NCBI GenBank assembly: GCA_037044905.1
Contig: JBAOKB010000143.1
Location: forward strand, 20,709-84,708
Source of the DNA: Hortaea werneckii
Lineage: Eukaryota; Ascomycota; Dothideomycetes; Mycosphaerellales; Teratosphaeriaceae
DNA length: 64,000 nt
Direction: 5' to 3'
Shown here piece by piece: positions 1 to 10,800 of the stretch. The translations under genes and the position numbers were made by a program. The number at the start of each line of letters is the position of its first letter. Within the stretch, counting starts at the first letter, position 1. Below the pieces are notes generated by a model. That model did no database searches and was not told the origin of the DNA. It saw only the letters and a list, made by a program, of their open reading frames with translations.

Positions 1-183
1 ATGACAGCTGGCGAACCGAGTACGAGAAGAAGCAAGAAAAGCGTTTGGCGAATGATAGATGGCAACGAGTTTCGCTGGTTTGGACAGCTGTCCTGCATTC
101 GTACGTATAGAACGCCTGAAAGGCTTGCGCGTGAAATGTAACTACACCGATGGATGCCACCTGTCAAAAAGAAGAAATCTACC

Positions 184-1716
184 CTAATTCCTCCAGATTC
201 TAACAGCCTTGTCTTGCCCACCGCTTCCCACTCTGTCCCCATCGGGAGCCCAGTCCACCGCAAAGACTTCATCCTGATGCCCTGGCAAATTCTCCGCAAG
301 CTTGCCCGTTCGCACATCCCAAGCCTTGAGTGTGGTGTCCTTGCTAGCACTGACCAGTAATCTGGTGTCAGCCGAGAAGGCGCACTGGTAGACAGGACCA
401 ACATGGCCTCTCAATGTGGTGATGAACTTGCCATCCTTGGCAGACCAGAGCTTGACGTGATTGTCGAACCCGGCGGAAGCGACAAGCGTGCCATCAGGAG
501 AGAACGTGACGTGATTGACCTGCTTCTGATGTCCCACCATCCGCTGGATTGGCTTGGTAGACTTCGAAGGCTCCCACAGGTACATAGTGCAATCGTCGCT
601 GGCGGTTACTAGGCGCTCAATGCCAGCGGCCGGTTTGGAGGCCTCGTCGTACCGCTCCTTTGCTTTTCGGCGCTTCGCGTCCACTGTCTCCGGGACATTC
701 TTCTTTCCTTTGTGATCGAAGTAGCCAGTCCTCAAAACGAAGTCCGTAGATAACGCCAGGTGGTTAACCCAATGAGCATGGGCATTCAGAGTGTGGATCA
801 GCGTTCCTTTCGTCGCATCCCAAACCTTCACCGTCCGGTCATGAGACGCAGAGTAGATCTGTCCAGCACCGCCCCACTTGACGCACGAGACGCAACCTTT
901 GTGGCCGGTCAGCGCCATATCCGTATTCCGACTGATAGCATCCCATATTCTGATTGTGTAGTCCCGTGATGCAGATGCCAGCCGCGGCCTACCGGCCTCG
1001 CGCAGATGGTAGGGTTCCCATGACAGGCTGGTAATCCACTTCGTGTGCCCCTTAAGTGGTCCACCGAGCGGTGTACCTTTCTCCGGATCCCATAGTCTGA
1101 CGGAATTGTCCATACTACCAGTTGCAAGCATGCCGTCGTCCGGTGACCACGATACCGCAAGCACCCATCCTGTGTGCCCTTTCAAAGTGTGTTTGGGCGT
1201 CCCTGTATCGCAATCCCATATTCTTGCTGTCTTATCTCCGCCACCAGTCGCCAGTCTTGAAGAGGAGGCAGGCGAAAATGCTGCCGTGAGGATTGCTTCT
1301 CCATGCCCCGTCACACTAGCGGAGCACCTTGTTACAGCTTTGACTTTGAAGACCGCTTCAGCTCTACAGGGGATGTTCAGCTGGATTTCTGACGTCGCCG
1401 ACCCGTCCACATGCGCCTTGACTATCTGATCTTGACTGAATTCTCCTTCACCTAGAGGATTGTAGAACCTGTACGGGAGACGCTCGTTCGGGTCCGTCTT
1501 GCCGTTGAGAGTGTTCAAAAGGACCGAGAGATTCTTGGGACTCAGCTCAGAGAGCGGGACGTTAACAACAGGGCCTTGTGGCGCCCCACTGTCTGCGTCG
1601 CGAAACTGGATGCGCTGGAAGCCCTCGGGGATCGTTGGTGGTTCCACAGGTTGAGCCGCGCGCTCAGCCTGCTCGCGCTTCTGCCGTTTAGACGGCGGTG
1701 GGAGCACGGTCGCCAT
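184..1716 (-). CDS. RSA4: RSA4 / Notchless-type WD40 ribosome assembly factor
   Basis: Single-exon reading frame of 510 aa. In the family, Rsa4/NLE1 sits on the pre-60S ribosomal particle in the nucleolus and nucleus and is the substrate that the AAA+ ATPase Rea1/Midasin pulls on during maturation. The sequence shows a basic N-terminus, then an NLE ubiquitin-like domain (about residues 30-125), then repeated GH...WD units to the last residues, ending in VRIWRN, as expected for an eight-bladed propeller. A lysine-rich insert at about residues 335-360 separates two blades. Length matches yeast Rsa4 (about 515 aa). The start is the first Met of the frame, directly before a basic stretch. It is divergent from MSH4 across an 0.8-kb gap. 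Family assignment is strong; no odd features were seen. Confidence 0.95.
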   Translation of the reverse strand: MATVLPPPSKRQKREQAERAAQPVEPPTIPEGFQRIQFRDADSGAPQGPVVNVPLSELSPKNLSVLLNTLNGKTDPNERLPYRFYNPLGEGEFSQDQIVKAHVDGSATSEIQLNIPCRAEAVFKVKAVTRCSASVTGHGEAILTAAFSPASSSRLATGGGDKTARIWDCDTGTPKHTLKGHTGWVLAVSWSPDDGMLATGSMDNSVRLWDPEKGTPLGGPLKGHTKWITSLSWEPYHLREAGRPRLASASRDYTIRIWDAISRNTDMALTGHKGCVSCVKWGGAGQIYSASHDRTVKVWDATKGTLIHTLNAHAHWVNHLALSTDFVLRTGYFDHKGKKNVPETVDAKRRKAKERYDEASKPAAGIERLVTASDDCTMYLWEPSKSTKPIQRMVGHQKQVNHVTFSPDGTLVASAGFDNHVKLWSAKDGKFITTLRGHVGPVYQCAFSADTRLLVSASKDTTLKAWDVRTGKLAENLPGHQDEVFAVDWAPDGDRVGSGGQDKAVRIWRN

Positions 1717-2519
1717 ATCGAATGATGTCCGGCGACAGAGTCTGAAAATGCGTCCGGGCCAAGGTTAGGTTGCAAAGGTTCACATGATTGCAGGTTTGGA
1801 CTGGGGAACTTTTTGAAATACTGCCAATCGATAAGGCTGAGGTGGCGCTAGCGCAGGCGGTGTGCTAACTCAATCCTGCTTCACTGCAGCAACCACTTCA
1901 CACCTCGATCTCCTATCCTCCTCCAGGCCCAGGGCACGAGCTCTTTGTATTCGACACTGCAGAGCACTTAGTACCCTTGTGCAGACACCGAGCCTCTGTC
2001 GGCATGCCCGATGCTCTCGAGAAGCTGGGCGAAGCGTCATAGAGAGCACCGGTCCATTATTGGCCCTTGCAAACAGGTAGATCAAGTGGATATGCCGTCT
2101 TACCCATTCGAAGATGCTGCTCTCTTCAAGACATCGAATTGGTGGACATGCCCATGTGTGCCCGTCAGTCATAACAGTTGCTGGCTGCCCCTTGTGAAGA
2201 CTGTGCCCATAGCGACTTGATCGTGGACACTTTTGAGGAGACTGTGATCAGGCCACAGGCGCTTTGATCTGCGACACAATGCCGCTTTTTCGCGTTGTTG
2301 AGCCCAGCGAAAACATGCTGCGAGGAAAGGTGAGCAGGTGATGTTCAAGTAAGGTAGGTAGGGAGGCCTTGAAGCCTCAGGCTTAGCCATTGCAACCTCA
2401 TCTCATCTCGCCTCACCGCACCTTACCTTGCCTCACTTCGCCTCGCGTTGCGTCTACCCTCGAGCTCTCATTTCAAGAACCCTGCACCGCGAACTCTTCC
2501 ATCGCATAATTTGCTCAGC
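1717..2519. promoter_or_regulatory. divergent RSA4/MSH4 intergenic region
   Basis: About 0.8 kb between two divergent genes. Short ORFs on both strands have no recognisable family. The sequence just upstream of MSH4 (about 2390-2450) is a CT-rich run of repeated ctcgcctc/cttgcctc-like words, typical of a fungal core promoter or 5' UTR. No RNA gene was seen. Confidence 0.4.
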
Positions 2520-5372
2520 ATGGCGGGGCGTGGCAGCACAAACGAGCCTGAGAAATCGACCACCTCCTATAGTTTTGGCTCACACAGTCAAAACGACAAT
2601 ACTTCCACACGCTACGCGAGCAGCCGAACCACTTCCTCTCAATTTATTAGCACCTCAAACCCGTACTATGAGAATGGTACTCAAGCTTCGACTGTACAAA
2701 GACCGTACAATGGGCGCCGTAACGCCGGCAGACCAAGTACTGCCCGCCCAAGCACTGCTCGTCCACGCACTGGATATTCCACGTTAGGAGCTGAGAACCA
2801 GGAGATCATCTGCGCCATCAGTGAGTCTCGGGGCATCTCTCCTACAGTCGGACTGGCGTTCGTCAACCTAGACACCGGCGAAGCTGTGTTAAGCCAGATC
2901 AGCGACAGCCAAACCTATGTGCGAACCATACACAAGCTCATGGTCTATGCGCCTTCGATCATCTTGATTGTCTCTACAGCCAGCAATCCAAAGTCCAAGC
3001 TCTTCTCAATCGTAGAGGACGCACTTCTGGAAATGAACAGTAACATGGTCCTTCTTGACCGTCGCTATTGGGCCGAGACAACTGGTCTGGAGTACATTCA
3101 GCAGCTTGCCTTCCGTGACGATGTTGAAACCATCAAGACAGCCGTCAACGGCAACTACTACTCGGTTTGCTGTTTCGCTGCTGTCCTGAAGTATGTTGAG
3201 CTAAGCCTGTCCAAGACATTCCCTCAACGTTCATTGCGCATGAAATATGAGCCCTCTGAAGGGTCAATGATGATAGATCTGTCCACCATCCGCTCCTTGG
3301 AACTGGTGCAAAATCTTCACTCTGCAAAATCCAAAGACTGCCTTTTCGGTTTGCTCAACCATACGCTGACACCGATGGGCAGCAGACTGTTGCGCAGCAG
3401 CATCATGCAGCCACTGACGAGTTCTGAGACCCTCAACATCCGATACGAGGCCCTCGAGGAGCTGAGCACTAAAGAGGAGATGTTTTTCGCTGTGAGGCAG
3501 GCACTCAAGCCCTTTCTTGACGAAGACAGAGTTCTGACCCAACTTATTCTCATTCCCACAGAACCTACCCTCAAAGATGCGGAGCAAGCTGTCAACAATG
3601 TTCTAATGTTGAAACACTTTGTCAGTCTCATTGACCCACTTGTCCGAGCGTTGGCAGGCGCGCGAGCTCCACTTCTACGAGAGATCTTGAGCCTATGCGC
3701 ATCGGAACATGTAAACACGATCAAAGAACTAATTGACCACGCCATCAACGAGGACACCACATTCGCAAAGCAGCCACTTGACCTCCGTAATCAGCGAACG
3801 TATGCGGTGAAAGCTGGTGTTAACGGCTTGCTTGATGTGGCTCGACAGACATACAATGAGGCAATGTCAGATGCTTTGCAACACATCTCTCAGCTAGCGG
3901 AAGAGAATACCCTCTCCTTGCAGACTAAATTCGACCAGACCCGTCAGTTCTACATCCGTCTTCCGGCAGACGAGCTGGTAGATCGAAACCTACCACCCGT
4001 GTTCATCAACGTGTACAAGAAGAACAACATGATCGAATGTCAGACGCTGGACCTGTTGAAACGAAACCAGAAGATATCTGATGCCCACACGGAGGTCCTG
4101 TTGATGAGCGACGCTGCTGTGAGGACACTGACGGCAGACGTCAGAGAGTATATGTCGACGGCCTTCAAGATCTGCGAAGGCATTGCCATGCTAGACATGC
4201 TCGCCTCTTTCGCCCAAGTCGTCACAAGCCAAGAGTACGTCCGTCCCACGATTTCATCAACTCTCGCGATCCGAGCCGGTCGTCATCCAATTCGCGAGAA
4301 GATCCAGACTTCCAAGTTCGTTCCAAACGACGTGTACGCCACCCAGCAAACCCGCTTCCAGATCCTCACAGGCTGCAACATGAGTGGCAAAAGTACATAT
4401 ATTCGGTCTGTTGCATTGATGGCGGTCATGGCTCAGATTGGAAGCTTCGTACCCGCAGAATATGCTGCTTTTCCAATCACCCGCCAACTCTTCGCGCGAG
4501 TGTCAATGGACGATAATATTGAAGCCAACGTCTCAACGTTTGCAGCCGAGATGCGAGAGACGGCGTTCATACTACGCAATGTTGACCGCCAGAGCATGGT
4601 CATAATCGACGAGCTTGGTCGCGGCACGAGTACCCGTGACGGTCTGGCAATCGCTCTATCTATCGCCGAAGCGCTCGTAGAAAGCAGGGCTCTTGTCTGG
4701 TTCGCGACTCATTTCCGTGACCTCGCAACTATCATGGCCGAGCGCAACGGTGTGGTCAATTTCTATCTTTCTGTTGACTCCAGTCAAGAGAAGAAGATGG
4801 AGATGCTATACCGGGTTTCATCCGGTACTGTGCAAGAGCAACACTACGGTCTCAAACTGGCAAAAGTAGTGCCTCTGCCGCAGGATGTCGTGGAACATGC
4901 TGAACATGTGGTGGACACTCTTGAGCTGAGAAAAGCTAGGGGTCAGGCAAAGACTATGGCTATTGTGAACGCGCGTAGACGCAGGCTATTGTTGAACCTC
5001 AAAGAACATCTCCAGCAGGCGCACGAAGGACACATGAACGACGCTACTTTGAAGCAGTGGCTGTTGGACCTTCGGAAGGAGTTTGTAGTGAGGATGTGCG
5101 CCCTGGATGAGGAAGCTAGACAGATCCAGCGCGGTGCGACTGACGAAGAAATCGCAGAAGATGAGAATGCCAACAATGACGAAGGTACCGGAGACAGTCA
5201 GCATGCTGTACCGAGCAGTCCCAATGTCTCTGGACATAGCAGCAGAGCCGCGACAAGGAGCGCAGGTAGTTCGTCCATGTCAGAAGACTCACCCCGCTTT
5301 CATGTTGTCCAGACCTCTTCGGTGGGAGGGAGTCGCCACCTTTACAGTGCGGACAGTGCAGAAGATGGATAG
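2520..5372 (+). CDS. MSH4: MSH4, meiotic MutS homologue
   Basis: Intronless. I chose the ATG at 2520 (950 aa). The frame also opens at an in-frame ATG at 2448, which would add 24 residues. Msh4 pairs with Msh5 in a clamp that stabilises meiotic recombination intermediates and promotes crossovers; it does not repair mismatches. Visible parts: a low-complexity Ser/Thr-rich N-terminus (about 1-95), MutS core and lever domains, the Walker A motif GCNMSGKST near residue 617, Walker B plus signature IIDELGRGTS near 693, and the ATHF motif. The mismatch-reading Phe-X-Glu domain is absent, as expected for Msh4. The C-terminal 80 residues are a Ser/acidic tail. Length is close to human MSH4 (936 aa). 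An intact frame argues for retained meiotic function. Confidence 0.95.
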   Translation: MAGRGSTNEPEKSTTSYSFGSHSQNDNTSTRYASSRTTSSQFISTSNPYYENGTQASTVQRPYNGRRNAGRPSTARPSTARPRTGYSTLGAENQEIICAISESRGISPTVGLAFVNLDTGEAVLSQISDSQTYVRTIHKLMVYAPSIILIVSTASNPKSKLFSIVEDALLEMNSNMVLLDRRYWAETTGLEYIQQLAFRDDVETIKTAVNGNYYSVCCFAAVLKYVELSLSKTFPQRSLRMKYEPSEGSMMIDLSTIRSLELVQNLHSAKSKDCLFGLLNHTLTPMGSRLLRSSIMQPLTSSETLNIRYEALEELSTKEEMFFAVRQALKPFLDEDRVLTQLILIPTEPTLKDAEQAVNNVLMLKHFVSLIDPLVRALAGARAPLLREILSLCASEHVNTIKELIDHAINEDTTFAKQPLDLRNQRTYAVKAGVNGLLDVARQTYNEAMSDALQHISQLAEENTLSLQTKFDQTRQFYIRLPADELVDRNLPPVFINVYKKNNMIECQTLDLLKRNQKISDAHTEVLLMSDAAVRTLTADVREYMSTAFKICEGIAMLDMLASFAQVVTSQEYVRPTISSTLAIRAGRHPIREKIQTSKFVPNDVYATQQTRFQILTGCNMSGKSTYIRSVALMAVMAQIGSFVPAEYAAFPITRQLFARVSMDDNIEANVSTFAAEMRETAFILRNVDRQSMVIIDELGRGTSTRDGLAIALSIAEALVESRALVWFATHFRDLATIMAERNGVVNFYLSVDSSQEKKMEMLYRVSSGTVQEQHYGLKLAKVVPLPQDVVEHAEHVVDTLELRKARGQAKTMAIVNARRRRLLLNLKEHLQQAHEGHMNDATLKQWLLDLRKEFVVRMCALDEEARQIQRGATDEEIAEDENANNDEGTGDSQHAVPSSPNVSGHSSRAATRSAGSSSMSEDSPRFHVVQTSSVGGSRHLYSADSAEDG

Positions 5373-5957
5373 AGCGGCCACTCGAAGTGTGACAGGAAAC
5401 ACTTCAACATGGCACGAACATCCGTTGAATCATTGAAAGCGTAGCGATGGTTCTCTAGAAGATAGCCATTTGCTTGGGAAGGCATGGATTCTTGCTTCAA
5501 TAGACTTACAGTCCAACGGATCCAAAAAGGGAGAGAACGAGTTGCTGAAATGCATACCCTCTATCGAATTTGCAAGCACATAGAACATCTCAAAGATCGC
5601 TTTCCCACGTTATGCACTCCTTCATCTTCTCGCATCACCATTGGTCGTACCTCGTGCACCATCCATGTGCTACGGGCCCCAACCAGGGACTCCGCGGAGC
5701 CATCATGCATGGACTGCTGCCGTCCTCTTCGTCATCGTGCTTGCTCTTGGCGCGTGGTGTACTCATTGAAATCGCTTTTGTGGCTGCTCGCGCCGCTGCT
5801 CACGCCTCTGTTCACGCCTCTGTTCACGCCTCGATCGTAGTACTTACCTTTTTGAAATCTCGCTATTGTGGAACCCTCCTTGAAGTAAAGGACTCGCTCA
5901 CATAAAGTCGTCACTGTACAACATTAGCCAAGTTATCCATGTATAAGTCGAGGGCAG
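5373..5957. other. convergent 3' region between MSH4 and HCR1
   Basis: About 0.6 kb shared by the 3' ends of two converging genes. ORFs here look like shadows with no family resemblance. It contains a short 12-bp tandem repeat, listed separately. Confidence 0.4.
5801..5832. repeat. 12-bp tandem repeat, about 2.7 copies
   Basis: The unit cacgcctctgtt occurs at 5801-5812 and 5813-5824, followed by a partial copy cacgcctc at 5825-5832. The copies are perfect. It lies in the non-coding 3' space between MSH4 and HCR1. Confidence 0.9.
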
Positions 5958-6779
5958 TTAGACATACTCTTCCAGACCATCGTCGTAAGCCATAGTGTCT
6001 GCTCGGCTGGCCATACCCTTGTCGGCGTTCAGAGTCGTCTTGGTCTTGGCGGCCTTGGACTTCTTGTTGGTCTTGTCCGCGCTCTTCTCCTCCTTCATCT
6101 TCTCGTTGCTGAGAGTGCTGAGCGAGCTGGCGACCTTCTTGATCTGGTCGCTGTTCATTTCCTTGCACAGCTGCTTCACCAACTCCGGCATCATGATCGC
6201 ATACTGCGGCTTCTTGCTGTTGGCCGTGAGGAGGGGCACGAGGGTCTCGCGCAGCTTCTGGAACTGCAAAGGAGTCTGCGGCTTGAAGACAGAGAGACTG
6301 GAGAGGTCGATGGCTTGCGTAGGGTCAGATTCATCGGTGACCGTGACCGGCTTGGCACCTCGGTTGGGGTTGATGCCAATGCCAGCGAAGAGGTCCTCAG
6401 CGTGCTGAAGATCACTCTCCTTCTCACTGGCCTTGGCTTTAGCGCGACGAGTGCCCTCGTCTTCATCTTCGCTGTCGTCTTCAAGAAGTGACTCCTTCTT
6501 GCGCCTGTTCTCCTCGATGCGGTCTTCGATACGCTGGCTCTTGGACTTCTTGTTGGCTTTCGCCTCGGCGTCAGCCTTGGCCTTTGCGTCAGCCGCCTTC
6601 TTCGCCTTCTCGCGCTCCTCTTCGGAGTCTTCGTCGTTCTCCCAGTCGTCTAGTACTTCCTCTTCCTCCTCGTCTTCGAATCTGCGACGGGGTGCGACAG
6701 CCGGGGCAGGCGGCGAAGATCCTTCGCTGCTGTCGGACTCCTCCTCTTCCCAGCTGGTTGGGGCTTTGCTTGGTGCCAT
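5958..6779 (-). CDS. HCR1: eIF3 subunit J (HCR1)
   Basis: Single exon, 273 aa. eIF3j is a loosely bound eIF3 subunit that contacts the 40S decoding centre and assists initiation, recycling and, in yeast, pre-rRNA processing. The N-terminus shows the family pattern: a tryptophan in an acidic context (SWEEEESDSSEG) and then an acidic block with VLDDWEND around residues 43-50. A long Lys/Ala/Glu-rich helical stretch follows (about 55-125), then the conserved core (about 130-225) and a basic C-terminus (TNKKSKAAKTKTT). The size fits yeast Hcr1 (265 aa) and human EIF3J (258 aa). It converges with MSH4 and diverges from clathrin. Confidence 0.93.
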   Translation of the reverse strand: MAPSKAPTSWEEEESDSSEGSSPPAPAVAPRRRFEDEEEEEVLDDWENDEDSEEEREKAKKAADAKAKADAEAKANKKSKSQRIEDRIEENRRKKESLLEDDSEDEDEGTRRAKAKASEKESDLQHAEDLFAGIGINPNRGAKPVTVTDESDPTQAIDLSSLSVFKPQTPLQFQKLRETLVPLLTANSKKPQYAIMMPELVKQLCKEMNSDQIKKVASSLSTLSNEKMKEEKSADKTNKKSKAAKTKTTLNADKGMASRADTMAYDDGLEEYV

Positions 6780-7885
6780 GATTGCGCGAGTTGGGCGACG
6801 GGTTACTCAGGATTTGCTGAGTATGGTGGGGCAATCCGATTTCGGATGGGCTCTTTGTTGGGAGCGGTGGTGCGAGCTATGGGAGACGTGAGGTGTCAAA
6901 TAGACCCTGTGCGCGCGAGCGTCGAGCGGAAGAAAAGGAATACTATCGTTAGGGAGTGTGAGAAAAGTAAGGGGTGACGTTTGGGGAGAAAGTCGAAAGT
7001 GGGAGAGGAAGTATGACTGAAAGCGTGGGGCGCACGGGCCATATGCACGACATTTCGGGCATCACGTACGAATAAGGTATGCATGTGGATGTAATGGATG
7101 CATACAGCGCTATGTCCTATTACCGAGGACGAGGTCCATGAACAGACAAAGGAAGGAAGATCAACCATTGGTAAGCCAGCAGCATAGATATTTCTTCCCA
7201 AGATGATTTCCTCGTCTTGGCCGAATGATTGAATGTATTACTGTTTATGGGATCGGCACGTGATTTACCAGCAGACATAAAAATGTCGAGAAACGGATTC
7301 CCATATGCACACTACACGTTGGGAAAATAGAGTCTTGGGGCCCGGAAGAGGGCTGCAAATGGTTTCGTTCGGTTACTCCAGCCAGGCGCAACAATGTTAT
7401 CGAGGCAATACCTAGGTAATCGTAGAAATTCCTTTCATAAGTCTCATCACTCCCCCTCCCGATCCCGTCCAGTGCAGTCCGCAAGTCCGCCGGCGGTTAA
7501 GCCCGCTGACTTGTCGTCATTGATGTATGCCTGAGGCTAACTAGCGGCTCCATCCGTTCGCGTGGCATCCGGCCGGGGGACAGCTTGCTTGCGTAGGAGC
7601 TCTTGGGAGCGGAAGCGATCCTGGAAGTTATTGAGGCGCCTCCTTACTACTATCATCACCACCACCTCCACCTCCACCACCCCAAATTTCCGCTCCACCT
7701 CATCAGTCACGCCGTAACGATCCCCCTTTCATTCCTTTGCCGCCGCCTGTTTGTATAGCCGCGTGTCTTCGCGACGCACATCGACTCTCCGCGGCCAAGT
7801 GGCCGGAAGCGTTCTCAGGAGCATACCTAGGCTGCTGCGCCCAAACGTAATTGATGCGGTAGATCCATTGACATAGTACCCCATC
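6780..7885. promoter_or_regulatory. divergent HCR1/CHC1 intergenic region
   Basis: About 1.1 kb. The end nearest clathrin (7645-7690) is a pyrimidine/CCA-rich stretch (catcaccaccacctccacc), a common fungal core-promoter feature. Minus-strand ORFs of 101 and 79 aa look like chance frames. Nothing else was recognised. Confidence 0.4.
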
Positions 7886-10800
7886 ATGGCGCCGCTACCC
7901 ACCAAGTTCACCGAGCAATTGCAGCTCAATGCCGTCGGCGTTCAGGTAAGATATCGCGAGCCAACATCGCTGCGCCGGCTGTGAGGCTAGGCCAATGCTG
8001 ACCACAAACAACATCAACAGCAACAATCCATTGGCTTCAACTCGTGCACTCTCGAATCAGACAACTTTGTCTGCATACGGCAGCAAGCCGAAGGCAGCGC
8101 TCAGCCCGAAGTCCTCATTGTCAACCTCAAGAATGGCAACAACGTCATGCGCCGGCCCATCAAGGCCGACAGCGCCATCATGCACTGGAACAAGGAGATC
8201 ATCGCGCTCAAAGCCGGCGGCAAGACATTGCAGATCTTTGACCTGGCGCAGAAGAGCAAGATTAAGAGCACGACAATGACCGAAGATGTAGTCTTCTGGA
8301 AATGGTTCAGTGAGACCTCGCTGGGTTTGGTGACGGACACGAGCGTATACCACTGGAACATCTTCGATCCCGCCCAGGTGTCCCCTCAGAAGATGTTCGA
8401 GCGTAACCAGAACCTTTCCGGCTGCCAGATTATCAACTACCGCGTAGACGATGACGAGCAGTGGATGGTTGTCGTTGGTATCTCGCAGCAGCAAGGCCGG
8501 GTGGTTGGCAGCATGCAGCTGTACTCCAAGGCACGCGGTATCAGCCAGTCCATCGAGGGACATGCTGCTGCCTTTGGCAAACTTCGCCTGGAGGACGCGC
8601 CAGCAGATAGCAAGCTGTTTACCTTTGCCAACCGCACCCAGACTGGCGCGAAGCTACACATTGTCGAGGTCGACCACCAGTCACCGAACCCGGTCTTCCA
8701 GAAGAAGGCTGTAGACATCTACTTCCCAGCTGAAGCGACCAACGACTTCCCGGTGTCCATGCAGGTCTCCCAGAAGTATAAGGTCATTTACCTCGTCACG
8801 AAATACGGTTTCATCCACCTCTACGATCTCGAGACGGGGACTACAATCTTCATGAACCGGATATCTAGCGACACCATTTTCACCACCGCATCTGATTCTG
8901 AAGGCTCCGGTATCGTGGGCGTCAACCGCAAGGGCCAAGTTTTGTCAGTAAGCGTGGACGAGAGCACAATTATCCCCTACCTCCTTCAGAACCCAGAGAA
9001 TGGAGAGCTGGCCTACAAGTTGGCATCAAGAGCAGGACTGCCGGGTGCGGACAACCTTTACCAGCAGCGCTTCGATCAACTGCTCACAATGGGCGACTAT
9101 CAAAACGCTGCGAAGACTGCCGCAAACTCGCCGCAAGGCTTCCTGCGTACGCCCCAGACGATCGAGCGCTTCAAGTCAGTGCCTCAGCAACAAGGTCAGC
9201 TTTCTGTCATCCTCCAATACTTTGGTATGCTGCTAGACAAGGGCAAGCTGAACCAGCACGAGACACTGGAGTTGGCACGCCCGGTGTTGCAACAGAACCG
9301 CAAGCACCTGCTCGAGAAGTGGATGAAGGAGGGCAAGCTTGGCTGTTCTGAGCAGCTCGGTGATTTGGTGCGCATCCACGATGTCACATTGGCACAACAG
9401 ATTTACCAGGAGGCTGGTGCTTCGCAGAAGGTCATTGCCGCCATGGCAGAATCCGGCAACTTCGATCAGATTTTGCCATACTCCCAGTCGGTTGGATACA
9501 CGCCAGATTTCAACTCGCTCATCCAGCATGTAACCAGAGTGAACCCGGAGAAGGGCGCTGAATTTGCCACCAACATCGCACGCGAAGACCCGAGCCTCAT
9601 CGACATTGATCGCACCGTCGACATTTTCCAGTCCCAGGGAATGGTCCAACAGGCAACCGCTTTCTTGCTTGATGTCCTTAGCGCTAACAAGCCAGAGCAA
9701 GGCCATCTCCAAACACGACTGCTCGAAATGAACCTGATGAACGCTCCACAGGTCGCGGACGCCATTCTCGGCAACGAAATGTTCTCGCATTACGACAGGC
9801 AACGTGTCGCGCAGCTCTGTGAGAACTCTGGCTTGATGACTCGCGCTCTTGAGCATTACGAAGACCCCGCTAGCATCAAGCGATGTATCGTGCAGACCGA
9901 CAAGATTCCGGAGGAGTTCCTCATTAATTACTTTGGACGTCTGACCGTCGAGCTTGGTCTAGAGTGCTTGGATGAGATGATGAAGGTGAACATCCGCCAG
10001 AACCTCCAGGCCGTCATCAACATCGCCAAGAAGTACAGTGACCTCTTTGGTCCAACGCGGATCATCGATCTTCTCGAGAAGTACCGGACTGCCGAAGGTC
10101 TGTACTTTTATCTGGGCGGCATCGTCAACATCACCGAGGACAAGGATGTTACGTACAAGTACATCGAGGCCGCTACGCGCATGGGTCAGCTGAACGAAGT
10201 CGAGCGTATTTGCAGAGAATCCAACAGCTACGACCCAGAGCGAGTGAAGAACTTCTTGAAGGAGCAGCAACTTACTGAGCAACTGCCGCTCATTATTGTC
10301 TGTGACCGCTTCAACTTCATCCACGACCTCGTACTGTACCTCTACAAGAACCAGCAGTTCAAGTCGATTGAGGTATACGTACAGCGCGTCAACCCAACTA
10401 GGACCCCGGCCGTCATCGGTGGTCTGTTGGATGTTGACTGTGACGAGAATATCATCAAGGGCCTGCTCAACTCTGTCTCTCCTCAGTCCATTCCGATTGA
10501 TGAGCTGGTCGGTGAAGTTGAATCACGCAACCGTCTGAAGCTTCTGCTGCCGTTCCTTGAGGCTACCCTCGCTGCTGGAAACCAACAGCAAGCTGTGTAC
10601 AATGCCCTGGCAAAGATCTACATCGACAGCAACAACAACCCGGAGAAGTTCCTCCAGGAGAACGACATGTACGATACGCTTCAGGTCGGAAAGTACTGTG
10701 AGAAGCGCGACCCCAACTTGGCCTTTATTGCATACTCCAAGGGTCAGAATGACCTTGAGCTTATCAACATTACGTCGGAGAACAGCATGTTTAGAGCGCA

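Noticed and set aside
2448..2519. Upstream in-frame ATG for MSH4 adding 24 residues
   Set aside because: It lies in the CT-rich leader; the added residues are not family-like and the ATG at 2520 begins a typical MSH4 N-terminus. It remains possible.
5484..5905. Plus-strand frames of 118 and 111 aa after MSH4
   Set aside because: They overlap each other in different frames, include the 12-bp tandem repeat and show no domain; judged 3'-UTR noise.
6433..6891. 152-aa Ser-rich plus-strand frame opposite HCR1
   Set aside because: It is an antisense shadow of the acidic, low-complexity HCR1 coding region.
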